From: Lumnitzera littorea
Lineage: Eukaryota > Streptophyta > Magnoliopsida > Myrtales > Combretaceae
Direction: 5' to 3'
Assembly: GCA_024138015.1 (NCBI GenBank)
Contig: JAMXBB010000002.1
Span: 15,669,931-15,733,930 of the forward strand
DNA length: 64,000 nucleotides
A program made the translations under genes and the position numbers. The notes below the pieces were generated by a model. It made no database searches. It saw nothing but the letters and a program-made list of their open reading frames with translations, and was not told where the DNA came from. Below are positions 1-10,330 of this stretch, piece after piece (positions within the stretch are counted from its first letter, which is position 1; each line of letters opens with the position of its first letter).

Positions 1-413
1 CATATAATGTTGAGATATAAAAAAAGAAATTGCTTTTGAAATTATATATTATAACATAATGATATGACAAAAAAAAAAAATTATAGATATACATAAATGA
101 TACTCTATTGGAATATAAAAAGGAAAAGAGCATTTGAATCTCTATATTTTGATATGATATAATATGTTTGATAGATAATATTACAAAATATATTAATGAC
201 ATAATAAAAAAGGTATAATACATCTGGTGTAAAAAAAAAAAAGTGAGATATAAAAAATGAAAGAGTTTTGAAAACTATATACTATGATATGATATAATAT
301 GATGAAAAGTTATGAAAATATGTTAATGACTATAAGAAATGAAAGAATTTTTGAAATTATATATTATAATGAAATTAGTTATTAGCATAATATAATTTTC
401 GTACTCTCTTCGA
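1..413. other. AT-rich intergenic DNA
   Basis: No gene recognised. The stretch is very AT-rich, with repeated 'gatatgatataatatg'-like wording and short poly(A) runs. A short open frame on the minus strand that enters the next repeat has no recognisable domain. Confidence 0.6.
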
Positions 414-589
414 GGACAAAAATTTGCTGTCCCAAACATGTGTGTCTCCATGCTGTCCCATCCATACACATATTGCCACGTGTCACTTAACATAAGCCAT
501 TTCAAAATTTCCATTTTCGTCCAAGATTCTACCCATTCCCTTTTCTTAATAGCGCTTCTTATTTCTTTTTGCCCTTTTCTATTCATAGG
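414..589 (+). repeat. Inverted repeat arm A
   Basis: This segment matches, in reverse complement, the segment at 1784-1980 plus its continuation at 4043-4074. Shared landmarks are the block ggacaaaaatttgctgtccc, the words ccatgctgtcc and catccatacacatattgcc, and a G-box-like CACGTG (477-482) that is degraded in the other copy. The two arms are imperfect and contain small indels, so the duplication is old. The family is not recognised. The pair could be two independent insertions of one repeat or the ends of one larger element. Confidence 0.75.
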
Positions 590-1783
590 TTCTGAATGTT
601 ATTAAGCAACAAAATACTTCCCTGTATATTATTATTATTCACGTGTCCCTTTGCCTATTCCTAACTAAAGTCCATCCATACGTATGATTTCAAGGACAAA
701 AATCTCATCCGCAAATAATTTTCCAAATCCATTATATTATATATATCTTTATTTAGTTATTTAAATTTGATTTTAAATATGTTTTAATGCAAAATTAAAT
801 CATTTATCGAAGTAATTTTTTTGTTTATAGATTTGCAAAAAAAAATTATTAGTAAATAATGATAATATATTATCTATAATTTTTATGTATTATTTAAACT
901 AGTATTGCTCAATTTCCATCCTTACAACTCACTATTTCTGTTCACTATCAATATGCGTTCCACCATGGTTCAACATTTAATGTTCACCACTTGATTTTTA
1001 TTTTTTTTCCTTATCACATTTAGGTGTCGTAATTCCATCCGTTAACAATCCAAAATTTGCTATTTGATTCAATTTTCCTTAACATTAAGAGGCCTTAGAT
1101 GGTGTATTGAAATGTTACCACACTTATCATTGGTGATTAAAAACAAAAAAAAAATGATGGAAGTATCTTTAATCCAAGAAACTAGAGCATATACTTTAAT
1201 CCACTAAAAACATCTATCTTCCAACAATTGATATAGCTTCAAAATTAAATTAAGTTTATTGAACAAGTATAAAAAAAAAAATTATCGTCTTATTATATAA
1301 TTAAAAACAAAAAGTAGCAAATAAAAAAAAAAGCATGGAATAGTATGGTTTTGTAGCCAAATTATTCATTCTTTAGAGTAAGGAACTAACTATGTCACAG
1401 TAGCAATATCAAAGAATTAGAATATTGAATAAAAATACAGCATGCTAATATCGCACACTAATCTAATACATCACTAATTTTTTATGATAGATGAAATATA
1501 TGCAAGAGGCCTAAATTTATTGGTCAATAGAATACTTCTTGTGTTAGTTTGCAAATTCCAGTAATAATTTTATCCAGTTTGAGAATTGTTTAATGGGCAA
1601 AATGGGATAAATGAAGGAGATGCCAAAGGAAAAAGGGGGACAAACAAAAAGCCCTAAAAAGCTTAATGTCTAGCGTAGCTTGCAATTTTAATTAAATTTT
1701 GAATTACATGATTTGTTTATTATATATCTTTGACGAAGCGACTTTAGCTAGGAATCGAAAAAGAAAACAAATAAAATGAGCAG
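590..1783. other. Spacer between inverted arms
   Basis: About 1.2 kb of AT-rich DNA between the two inverted arms, with poly(A)/poly(T) tracts and no open frame of recognisable function. If the arms belong to one element this is its interior, but no transposase-like sequence is visible. Confidence 0.5.
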
Positions 1784-1980
1784 CTAGGAATAGAAAAGGG
1801 GAAAAAGAAAAAAATAGGAAGCCTTTTATCCAGCGGCTAGGAATAGACAAGGAAAAATAATAAGAAGCATTATTCAGGGAAACGGTATGGACAGAATCTT
1901 GCAAGAAAACTGAAATTTTCAAATGACTTATGATAAGTGACACATGGCAATATATGTATGGATAGGACAGCATGGACACA
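1784..1980 (-). repeat. Inverted repeat arm B, first part
   Basis: Reverse-complement counterpart of 414-589. Homology stops at 1980 because a solo LTR is inserted here, and resumes at 4043. The last five bases, ACACA (1976-1980), are the left copy of the target-site duplication of that LTR. Confidence 0.75.
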
Positions 1981-4042
1981 TGTAAAAGCCAAACTTAGGG
2001 GAAAAAAGGGGTTATATAATAATAATAAATAAATAAATAAATAAATAAATTTAAGAGAATTAAAGGAAATAAGTGATTTATTATATCCAAACATTGGTAT
2101 AGCATGTAAATAAATATTAAGTGCGAGGGGTAATATTATTATGGGAAAATATTTAGATATTAGTATGATATGTAAATAGGTTTTAAATACTAAGGGTGAA
2201 TCTGTCCGAGGGAAAAGTCTAGATCTATACTTTTTCCCTTACGTTGTTTTTTCTCATCCACTAGTTTATATAGTTTCTTTTCGTGTGTCATACCAGAAAA
2301 CTCAAAGGAAAGCTTTGATAACACCTATAAGTATGGATTCAATAAGTTAGGAGGTAGAAACCAAAGCAAAAAGTAGGTTTTTACAAAGGAAATTCTAAAT
2401 CGGATAAGTAACCATTCGTTCTTTGAAGAATTCATTTTTCTGTTATTTAGACAAAGAAAATTAAAGAAAATCGTACTTTTTCAAAGGAGTGGTGTGGAAA
2501 TTGTTGGGTAGAGTTTTAGTGTACCAAGAAACAAAGAGTAAGTCGAGCCTTTGCACTATTTTTACAAGTAATTTTCTTTTCGGTTTCTAAGGATTATGTG
2601 TATGTCATGGAATTGTTATGCATAGTGTAGTGTGTGTGATCATGCATGCAGTTGTCATTGTATAGTGGCGTGATTGTGTCTGTAATGGCGTATGGTAGAT
2701 GTGACATGCTAGTGTGTTGGGTGATCTGTGTGTGAAATATGTGTTTGTGTGTACATTAGGTATGGCATGAGGTTGAGTATATGTGTGTGTGTAGTCAGCG
2801 TAAGGATGAATGTGTGTATGTATGCTGTTAGCGTATATACCGTATATGTGTTTATTTTAGTGGAGATATTGAAAAGATAAATGGAGTGCAGTTTGAAAAC
2901 TTAGAGTCTAGAGTTAAGGAGAAAGAACTATTAAGTTGCGAAATTTATTAAATTCTAAGTTAGCATTTATATTTTAAACCGGTTCTAGGATAGTGTGATG
3001 TTAGATCTTTTTGAGATAGGAGCTCCAGATATAGGATACATGTTTTTTGATTATGTGTGCTAGATTAGTGTATATTAACTGAACTTAAATGAAACTTGGA
3101 CTTAAATATTTACTGCTTGTGCTTGGTTTCAACTATCCATTGGTTAAGTTCAGTGGTATTAGTGAGGCACTTAGTGATCTTTGCGTGACACTACTCTTGA
3201 TAGAGTCTCGCATTGAAAGGACCTAAGTAGATCTAGGATGGTTTTTGACACTTAAGTGATTAGGGAGGACCCAACACCAATATTTATATAGTATTTATAT
3301 ATTGTATGTATAGGGGTCATAAGTAATCCCAAGTCTCAAGATGTTGAGACTGTATTGTTTGTGGACTTAAATAATAAGATGTAAAACTAGTTGATTGTTA
3401 TATTTATGATGATACTTGTGTATGTGTTTAACTTATTACGTGTATGTTCATGCGCATGTGTGCAGTATCTTGTACTGGGCGTTAGCTTACCTTTCGGGGA
3501 GTTGTTGTTTTTCAGTTGCAGGTTCGAGGTATGGAGTTTATGGTGGTTATTTTGTAGAGAATGCAAGTTATGATTATCTGTATTATGTTGAGGAGAGTGA
3601 TCTTCGTTATTATAGTAACGTAGCAGAGACATCATAGTTTAACTTTTAGGAGTGAACTATTGAGGATCATATGTTATTGTTTTATGTTATACATATTTGA
3701 AAACTATTAATTGTTTGGAATCACCTATAACTCCTTTAGATGATGTTGTTAGGTTGTCACTCATTAGAGTTGTGAGATTTTAGGTTGTTGTCTTAGAGTT
3801 ATATCGTATTCAAGTTCATTCACTCGTAACAATTGGGTTCGTTTACTATTACAGTATGTGGGAATTGGGTGGTTAACATTTTACTTTAATTCAGATTTGA
3901 GGTTATTAAATTGTGAGTTGGTAGATTTTATACAATTATTTTGTAGATCTTAGACAAGTTGTAGGTTTTTATATGCCTAACGTGTTAGTAAAAGTTAGGG
4001 ACACATAGTGGGCTGTAACATTTCAGGTTTTGGGGTGTCACA
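1981..4042 (+). mobile_element. Solo LTR, Ty3/gypsy Tekay-like
   Basis: The segment begins TGTAAAAGCC and ends GGGGTGTCACA, so it has the TG...CA ends of an LTR. It is flanked by the 5-bp direct repeat ACACA (1976-1980 and 4043-4047). Removing it rejoins inverted arm B in register with arm A, which independently confirms both boundaries. The length of 2062 bp, the TGTAA-type start and the 3' end wording 'ctgtaacatttcaggttttggggtgtcaca' in parts resemble LTRs of Tekay/Del chromoviruses, and the start resembles that of the Gyp1 LTR (TGTAAAGCC). No internal domains or second LTR are present, consistent with recombination between two LTRs. A (TAAA)n microsatellite lies near 2026-2050 and a GT-rich stretch at 2590-2850. 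Confidence 0.85.
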
Positions 4043-4074
4043 ACACACATGCTTGGGACAGCAAATTTTTGTCC
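4043..4074 (-). repeat. Inverted repeat arm B, remainder
   Basis: Continuation of arm B after the solo LTR. It contains the reverse complement of the ggacaaaaatttgctgtccc block of arm A. Bases 4043-4047 (ACACA) are the right target-site duplication of the solo LTR. Confidence 0.8.
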
Positions 4075-4273
4075 AAAGATTCAATAGTTGTGAGTTTATT
4101 ATTCTTTCATTATATGTAGATGGCATGTTGATTTTGGTTATGATACTAAGTAGATTCAAGATTTGAAAGATGCATTGAGCAAGTAGATTCAAGATATGAA
4201 AATACATTATGAAAATTTCTTTCTTTCGTTTTTTTTTTTTTTTTTTTGTGATGCCCACATGCTAAATTCTTAG

Positions 4274-4932
4274 TTAAGGATATTAACGGGATGGCTTTGG
4301 AACAGGTTTTGTGAAACCCAAACTTGACCTGATACCCTATTGTGCTTCCCAATACCTTATAAGGTTTTCACCCTAATTTTGTAACCTGCTCCTATAAGGT
4401 TTTGGAAAACTCGGTGAAAACTTGACTTGACCTAACCAACGATATTAGTGGTTAATCTCAATCTATTAATTTCCAAATTTAACTCCAATATGTGGAGTTT
4501 CTCTACTTCTTTCCACGATTTTTTTTTACGAAAAAAATAAAGAACATAAATTATGGAAGAAAAGAAAATCATGTCTATTTTTAATTGGGACTAATAGTTG
4601 TCCTTTCTAATTTATTAAATTCCGTATAAACAGTGACACATTAATCAACATACATTACATAATTTACATATATAAACAAATGTAGCCGGTTGATATGGGC
4701 TTTAGGGATGAGATTAAGAGCTCTTGTAGATGTACATATTATTATTATTTTAAAACGGGTTTAGATCTTCCATTGGGGTTTTCTTAAATTCCAAAACTCT
4801 ACTCGTTATCCTATAGGGTAAGAGAATTAATTCTTAAACCCACCCTAAAACCTTATAAAGTCTGACCTTATAGGGTTTTTAGTAATTCAAACTGGTTGGA
4901 AACCTTATAATGACTTGCCTAGTAGCATCCCT
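4274..4932. mobile_element. hAT-like non-autonomous element (659 bp)
   Basis: The element is flanked by the 8-bp direct repeat ATTCTTAG at 4266-4273 and 4933-4940, the target-site length typical of hAT transposons. Its ends are imperfect inverted repeats: TTAAGGATATTAACGGG at the left and, reading inward from the right, AGGGATGCTACTAGG. The left end resembles the 'AGGGATGGCAACGGG' end seen in many plant hAT-derived elements. The interior has repeated 'accttataaggttt'-type words on both strands and no transposase frame. It interrupts the copia RT between 'IL' and 'SMRIA', and excision in silico restores the reading order. A run of T precedes it at about 4231-4247. Confidence 0.75.
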
Positions 4933-5064
4933 ATTCTTAGTATGAGAATTGCATACGATAAGAAAAGCTAGAAGTTATGGTTGTAACAGGAGATACACCT
5001 AGAAATGGTATCAGAGAGATTTAATATGGGCAAAGCAAAACTAGTCTTTTCTCTACTTGTTGGT

Positions 5065-5400
5065 TGTTAAATATAGTTATTATTTCAAAAGCCTTTTATC
5101 CCATATTTATAGTATATATCATCTTAAGTTAATTATTTAGTACACCTTTTCAATATTTGGCTTGCTATCAATAAAGAAACAATTCAAATTTTGATTTCTT
5201 GGTCAATCCTATTCATTACTCATAAATACAAAATAAATGATTTGCAATTATTGCATTAAGAGAAATGAAATCTTTCTTTAATTGATTGAATATATATTTA
5301 TCCACTTATTAGATAAAGATGGATTATTATTGCATTAAAAGCAAAATAAAAAACTTCTTCTTTTGGTTGGGTATATATACATAATTATTTATTTCCTATT
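5065..5400 (+). repeat. 5' LTR (truncated) of the 5065-8362 element
   Basis: Aligns along its whole length with 7905-8236, sharing words such as tttcaaaagccttttatccc and ttgcattaaaagcaaaataa. It lacks the terminal ~125 bases present in the other LTR because a TGAT-type LTR begins at 5401. Confidence 0.8.
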
Positions 5401-6296
5401 TGATGGACTATCGAGCTTCGGACTGCTTACTCGCAACCACCTCCGAGGTTTACAATCTCTTACGAGGAGGATACTCTTTTGTCAGCTTGTTAAGGATGAG
5501 CTCTTATATACGGAAGAGTTGTGGGTGAACTCCTTAAGGTCCTAGCTTGGACGTACTCTGCTCTGTTCAAACTCTTGTCCAGTTGCCAACCACTCAAGTG
5601 CCGAGGCCAACTTATTGAGTGTCGAGGTTGAGGCCACTAAATGCCAAGCTTCACTCATTCAACATAATGAACAACAACGTCCTTTATTTGTCTTGGCAAC
5701 TCTAAGTACCACTTGTCAATAGCAACCACAACTTCAGTACAGCTTAGCCACAGTGTCCCAAGATCTCAAAACGTAGACCTAATCACATGATGCTACTTGT
5801 GATTCCTTTTTTTGATATCGTACTATATTCTTTTGTACTATTTATCTCTTTTTACCCTTTTGGCAATGTACTAAGATGGTATTTTGTATTACCCTTTATT
5901 GTAATTGCACATACCTTTTTGTTGCCTTAGGAACTTACTATAAATAGTGCTTTGTCTCTTATAGCTGAAATCATCATATATCTTATACTTAATGAATATT
6001 TTTGTTCATGTGAGATACCTCTCTTAAAGGATACTTTCTCCTATACTCTTATCTAATCTTATCGAGTAGCTCGAGATTAGTGTTGAGTAGACCTTAGTAT
6101 TAGCTTATGCGTTACATCAAGTAAAGTATTAAGTCGTGTTATGTTCATTGGTGCATCACATCCTCTTAGTAGCTTCACGTAAGTTATTGTGTTTGTCGAC
6201 TTTCCATTTTTATTTTCTTCAAGATCTTAAAGGACTCACTTGGATACAATTCTATGGTAAGCCTTAGTGATTAACTTTGCTCTTAGGTGCACATCA
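5401..6296 (+). repeat. Ty3/gypsy LTR (type B)
   Basis: This 896-bp segment starts TGATGGACTATCG and ends GCACATCA, giving TGAT...ATCA ends. A primer-binding-site-like TGGTATTAGAGC follows at 6305-6316, one base different from the TGGTATCAGAGC complement of initiator tRNA-Met. Its 3' half is clearly related to 30345-30790 (shared words include ttgcctta, gttcgagattagtg / gctcgagattagtg, and gcgttacatcaag-like text). It interrupts the LTR at 5065-5400. No matching 3' LTR was found, so the element is a 5' fragment. Confidence 0.7.
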
Positions 6297-6304
6297 TATA
6301 ATCT

Positions 6305-6316
6305 TGGTATTAGAGC
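6305..6316 (+). promoter_or_regulatory. Primer-binding site of the type B element
   Basis: TGGTATTAGAGC, eight bases after the LTR end. It matches TGGTATCAGAGC, the usual initiator tRNA-Met primer site of plant LTR retrotransposons, with one change. Confidence 0.7.
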
Positions 6317-6479
6317 TTGAGGTTGTGACCGAAGGCTTAGTGTTGAAGAATTTCTTGTTAGAGTATATGTTCTGTTGTAATCTGTTTTCCTAGTGGGGAA
6401 ATAGAGTAAGTTTTTAAGTTACTGTATGAAATCATATCTTCAAAGTTAGTGAGAATTTTTTGTGTGAGTAGTGGATTTT

Positions 6480-7040
6480 CTAAACTTTTATATTGAGAAT
6501 GTCAAATTTTAGTATTCAAGGAGGGATTAATGATGTTGAGAGTGATGCTCTTGGTTAAGGTCGTGTTACCCAACAGACCCCGCAAATTACTAATGAGTGA
6601 ATATAAGACCTTGCTTCTATTGTGGCCAATCTGGCTATTTTTGTACAAAGGGTAATAGAGATTAGGCTACAATAGAGAGTTATTGTTGAATAAGGCTAAG
6701 AAGTGAGAGATAGGATAAGAAGACAGGTTGGTGAACATTGAGCACCTGAAGTTATGAACACGAACCCAACTTTACCCCATTAAGCTGAAAGGGTTACAAG
6801 AAGGAGACTTGAGTTGGATGAGATGGGGAGTTTGCATAGATTATAGAAAATTGAATAATGCCACCCATAAAGACTACTTCCTACTAACTTTTTTAGATCA
6901 GATGTTAGAAAAACTTTCAGGCATGAAGATCTTAAGTCTAGAGATTATTTATACTCATTTATGTAAAGGAGAGACTAATGGCATTAAATATGTGATGTCC
7001 TCTATTAGCAGGTATTGTTTAGTATACCTACTTACCTTTA
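6480..7040 (+). pseudogene. Ty3/gypsy gag scrap joined to a reverse transcriptase scrap
   Basis: After the primer site there is poorly preserved gag-like text around 6500-6760 (a segment with ASIVANLAIFVQR resembles the gag region of the related Gyp3). It is followed directly by a reverse transcriptase block, VCIDYRKLNNATHKDYFLLT then FLDQMLEKLSG (6824-6925). The RT wording is close to the 'VCIDYRKLNxATRKDHFPLPFIDQMLERL' block typical of Athila/Tat-type Ty3/gypsy elements. Protease and the N-terminal RT are missing, so either a large deletion or the juxtaposition of two elements occurred. No catalytic YxDD motif follows. Confidence 0.65.
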
Positions 7041-7904
7041 GGTATCTACTTGTATAATTTAGATATCTTTCCCTTGGTCTAGTGAGAATGACTTTAGTTA
7101 TACAACGTATTATTCTAAATATATAAGTTCCTTCCATATATTTATTCGACCAAAGATAATTTTTGGATAATACGATGTCATAAAATCCTACTAATAATAC
7201 GCATTTATTATAGTTCTATTCATATTTTAATTATCTAAGAGACTTAATTCTAAAATATAAACGAGCAAAAAAGTATACAAATATAATAAATACTTATCTT
7301 TTATAAATAATATTGATAAATACATCAAAAATGTCTTGGCACATTGTACACAAATTATAACAAATCCAACCTTTGTGATTGGAGATCCATAGGTTCATAT
7401 GAGTAATAACAAATCACACTTTAAGTCTTGCCTATCCCTATGGTGTGTGTTGTCTTAGACTCTAATTAATGTAAGGATGAATATTTCTTAATGAATGTCA
7501 TTTCCCTTATGGGAGATATATATAATTACAATATACATTGATGAAATCACCTATATGAGTGTGGATTAGGGCCACTCTTATGAGATTATGGTATAGTCAT
7601 TAAAGCACTCATGAAATGTCAGGTGTGTGCATAGCCTATTAGCGTAAAATCACTATGAACAGTAGAAAATTGTGGGGTAATAAGGTAAATGATAAGATAT
7701 CTAACATGTAATAAGAATTTTTGGTTTATAAAAACTAAATATTTCACCAAAATTTATGCATTAAATGTCTCATCTTTCTAAATTTGGTTCACAGTTTAAA
7801 AGACACCAAATTTGAAGCATTATATACTTGTGTATTTTTACCTAGCAAAATATTATTATTATTATTATTATTTTAAAAATAGTCTTTTAAAATATGTGGA
7901 GGAT
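7041..7904 (+). other. Non-coding interior before the 3' LTR
   Basis: AT-rich DNA without recognisable coding sequence. It lies between the RT scrap and the 3' LTR at 7905, where the untranslated 3' interior of an LTR element is expected. An (ATT)n tract lies at about 7853-7872. Confidence 0.5.
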
Positions 7905-8362
7905 TGTTATATACAGTTAGTATTTCAAAAGCCTTTTATCCCATATTAATAGTATATATCATCTCAATTTCATTATTTAGTATATCTTTTCAATATTTGT
8001 CTTATTATCAAAAAGTAAAAATTCAAATTTTGAATTTCCGATCAATATTATTCATTACTTATAAATGTAAAATAAATGATTTGCAGTTATTGCATTAAGA
8101 CAAATCAAATCTTCTTTAATTGATTGAATATATATTTATCCAGTTGGATAAAGGTGGATAATTATTGCATTAAAAGCAAAATAAAAAAACTTTCTTTGGT
8201 TGGGTATATTTACATAATTATTTATTTCCTATTGATTCTTACTTCCTATTTATGTAGATGACCTGTTCTATCCTAGGAATTAACTTGAAAAATCCTTAAA
8301 GACAGTGTTCATAAACACAATTCGGGTTTTGACATAGCCTTTCATATCTCCTTGTTTCAACA
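7905..8362 (+). repeat. 3' LTR of the 5065-8362 element
   Basis: 458 bp, TGTTATATACAG to TTTCAACA, followed by TAGGT, the right target duplication. It is the complete copy of the LTR truncated at 5400. A chance open stretch YVDDLF near 8238-8256 falls inside this LTR and is not reverse transcriptase. Confidence 0.75.
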
Positions 8363-8459
8363 TAGGTTACTTTAAACTCAATGCTTAGCATCTTCCTAAT
8401 TTTAAGATAGACAAAGAAGAAATGAAGAAAGCATGCTATGCATTTGCTATTAGTAATCT

Positions 8460-8497
8460 AATATTTGGATTGGTGCATATGCACCAATCCAAATATT
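8460..8497. repeat. 38-bp perfect palindrome
   Basis: Bases 8460-8497 read identically on both strands with no spacer. The centre is ggtgcat/atgcacc and the outer arms are aatatttggatt/aatccaaatatt. It lies inside the copia remnant, where the frame reads LIFGLVHMHQSKY. Such a long spacerless palindrome in a decayed coding region is unexpected. Confidence 0.95.
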
Positions 8498-8960
8498 GCT
8501 CATGTTATTAGTGTTAGTAGTTACCATCTCTCTAATCTAGGTAAATAGCATTAGATTGTAGTTAAATGAATTCTTAGGTTTCTTAGAAGCACTTCCAAAT
8601 TGTGTTTGCAATTTTTTCTAGGAGTAAACTAGTATTACAGGGGTTTACAAATGTTGACATTTAACGGAGTCAACATGGGCTTATCTAATTATTTATGCAA
8701 GAAGAGTAGTATCTCAACAATATTTTAAACTATAGAAAGGTATTGCATTATCTATTAGTAAAGCAACTTGTATTATTTCACTAAAGCTGTGAAGAAGTTT
8801 TGAGAATGAAGAATTTTTTTGAAAAGCTAGGTTAAAAGTAAAAAAATTGAAATTATACTATAATAGTCAAAGTACTATACATTTCAATAATAATTCAAAT
8901 ATCTATTTTAGATCAAATATATTGATGTTAGACATTATTAAATTCAAGTTGTGTCACAAA

Positions 8961-10330
8961 TGAAGTTTAGGTTTATAGTGATGATAATGGTTTAGAGATG
9001 ATTGAAAAAGCCCCTACGCATCTACCAGAAATCCTAAGATTATGCAAAATGATATGAAACCACACCATATGCCCTCTCTTCGCACAGTCATTTTCTTCTA
9101 GTCTTTTTATTGGGTCATCGATATAAGTTTACAGGATATGAAACATTATCATGCCAACGAAGCACGCGGTTTTAATGCTTGCTCGTAATCTCGACTCACT
9201 TGTTATCCGATCGAATTGGCAATTCGTGCAGGTCTAATCAAATGACCTCAGATATGACATCAGGTTGAGCAAACATATGTTTTGCCATTAATGTTCTAAC
9301 GATGGTTGACCCGTACAAGGACAATTCAAACTGTGTGAAGTAAAGACCGAGCGACTTTTCTATGGTAATTTGAGCTGGCGGAGTAAGGTTGCGTCAGATA
9401 TGACATCAGGACAACAACTGCATGCGAACGACTCCCGCAAATTGTTTGCCTCGTGGACTCTGAAGTTTGTGGGGACCATCCATATAATAATGATAAAAGC
9501 CATTTGAAAATGTCATTACTTTCATACTCGATCTGACAACAGCAGGCAATTAACACCATAAAGCCAGCTTTCATGGCAATATCTATCACCGGAAGAAGCA
9601 AGGTGATAACGCGGCCAATTTAACACTATCCAATTGTCATTTATGTAACTCCCTTCATTTTGGCTCGTATCGCGTGTGGTCTAATTTTTCAATATGCAAA
9701 TTCCTTTTTCCTGCGTATTCAAATTTCAATAGAAAGAGTTATTAGATTTAGATCGTCTTAACCATCCAATATTTCTTATTTATTGATATTTTCTTTAATA
9801 CATATGTATTTTTTGTGCACGATATTGACGAACGATATATGCAAAATGTGAATGCCAGCTCTATCACCTGTAGATGGAGTACCTATTTTCCTTTAATTTT
9901 GCATTAGCTTTTGCACTGATTGCCAAAATTTTAGTCTTGGATGATTCTTCATATGCATGGTCATTGAAGGCAAATTTCATTGATGTTAAAGTTAAATGCA
10001 CTTTTCGAATGGTTTGAAATTTATTACGTGTTATGTTGAGATTTAGGAATCAATAGAAACTTTTGATCTCATAAGGTGTTTGTTTATTCAATCCACTTAT
10101 TCCTTTAATTTTCAATATAAGGATAATAATATATGCATATACTCAATCATGTGATTAGAACCATATATTATGTGTGTGTAATACCTTAGTATAAAAATTA
10201 TCAATAGTCAAACCAATAAATGACTAATGGATCTTGTTAACCACCAAACACTAAAAATTATTAATTAGTATTGACTTGATATTCATGTTGACTTGAATTG
10301 TTCTTCCACTTTTTTAAGTATATGATTTGG
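8961..10330. other. Intergenic, with a GC-richer island at about 9000-9700
   Basis: No gene is supported. The part from about 9000 to 9700 is visibly richer in G and C than its surroundings and contains a 17-bp exact direct repeat, tcagatatgacatcagg, at 9248-9264 and 9394-9410. A minus-strand open frame at 9326-9601 (91 codons, no ATG at its 5' end) has no domain I recognise. The remainder (9700-10330) is AT-rich. Confidence 0.5.

Larger units (their letters stand above)
5065..8362 (+). mobile_element. LTR retrotransposon remnant inserted in the copia RT
   Basis: Direct repeats at 5065-5400 and 7905-8362 are its LTRs. They start TGTTAAATATAG and TGTTATATACAG; the second ends TTTCAACA, giving TGTT...AACA ends. 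The flanking 5-mers are TTGGT (5060-5064) and TAGGT (8363-8367), a target duplication with one change. The host protein reads L-V-G before and G-Y-F-K-L after, as expected for 'PLxxHFKL' of copia RT. A purine-rich stretch, atgtggaggat, lies just before the second LTR and fits a polypurine tract. The 5' LTR is cut at 5400 by another LTR (5401-6296), and most internal coding sequence is gone. The superfamily is uncertain. Confidence 0.7.
4078..8960 (+). pseudogene. Ty1/copia reverse transcriptase-RNase H remnant in three pieces
   Basis: Ty1/copia RT and RNase H sequence can be followed through three blocks. Block 1 (4078-4273) carries IILSLYVDGMLI, a decayed form of the FIILLLYVDDMLI catalytic region, then an IQDLKDALSK-like stretch after a frame change. 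Block 2 (4941-5064) reads SMRIAYDKKS, KLWL and SERFNMGKAKLV, as in the copia motif 'GMRIARD...LWLSQE...RFNM'. Block 3 (8363-8960) reads GYFKLNA, then KEEMKKACYAFAISNLIFG (the 'KEEMKKVPYASAVGSLMYA' region), TSKLCLQ and RNase H wording to about LDIIKFKL. Gaps between blocks are a hAT-like element and an LTR element, each with target duplications. No gag, integrase or LTR of this host is visible. Many stops and frameshifts make it nonfunctional. Confidence 0.8.

Noticed and set aside
5006..5016. tggtatcagag as a retrotransposon primer-binding site
   Set aside because: It lies inside the copia RT remnant, where it encodes MVSERFNM (the 'VLERFNM' motif), and no LTR end precedes it.
6305..7904. Treating the whole 5.0-8.4 kb region as one gypsy element with LTRs at both ends
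   Set aside because: The LTR pair (5065, 7905) differs in type from the LTR at 5401-6296, whose own primer site follows it. At least two elements are nested here.
8236..8260. YVDDLF open stretch as an RT active site
   Set aside because: It falls inside the 3' LTR at 7905-8362 and is not followed by RT sequence. The true copia text resumes only at 8363.
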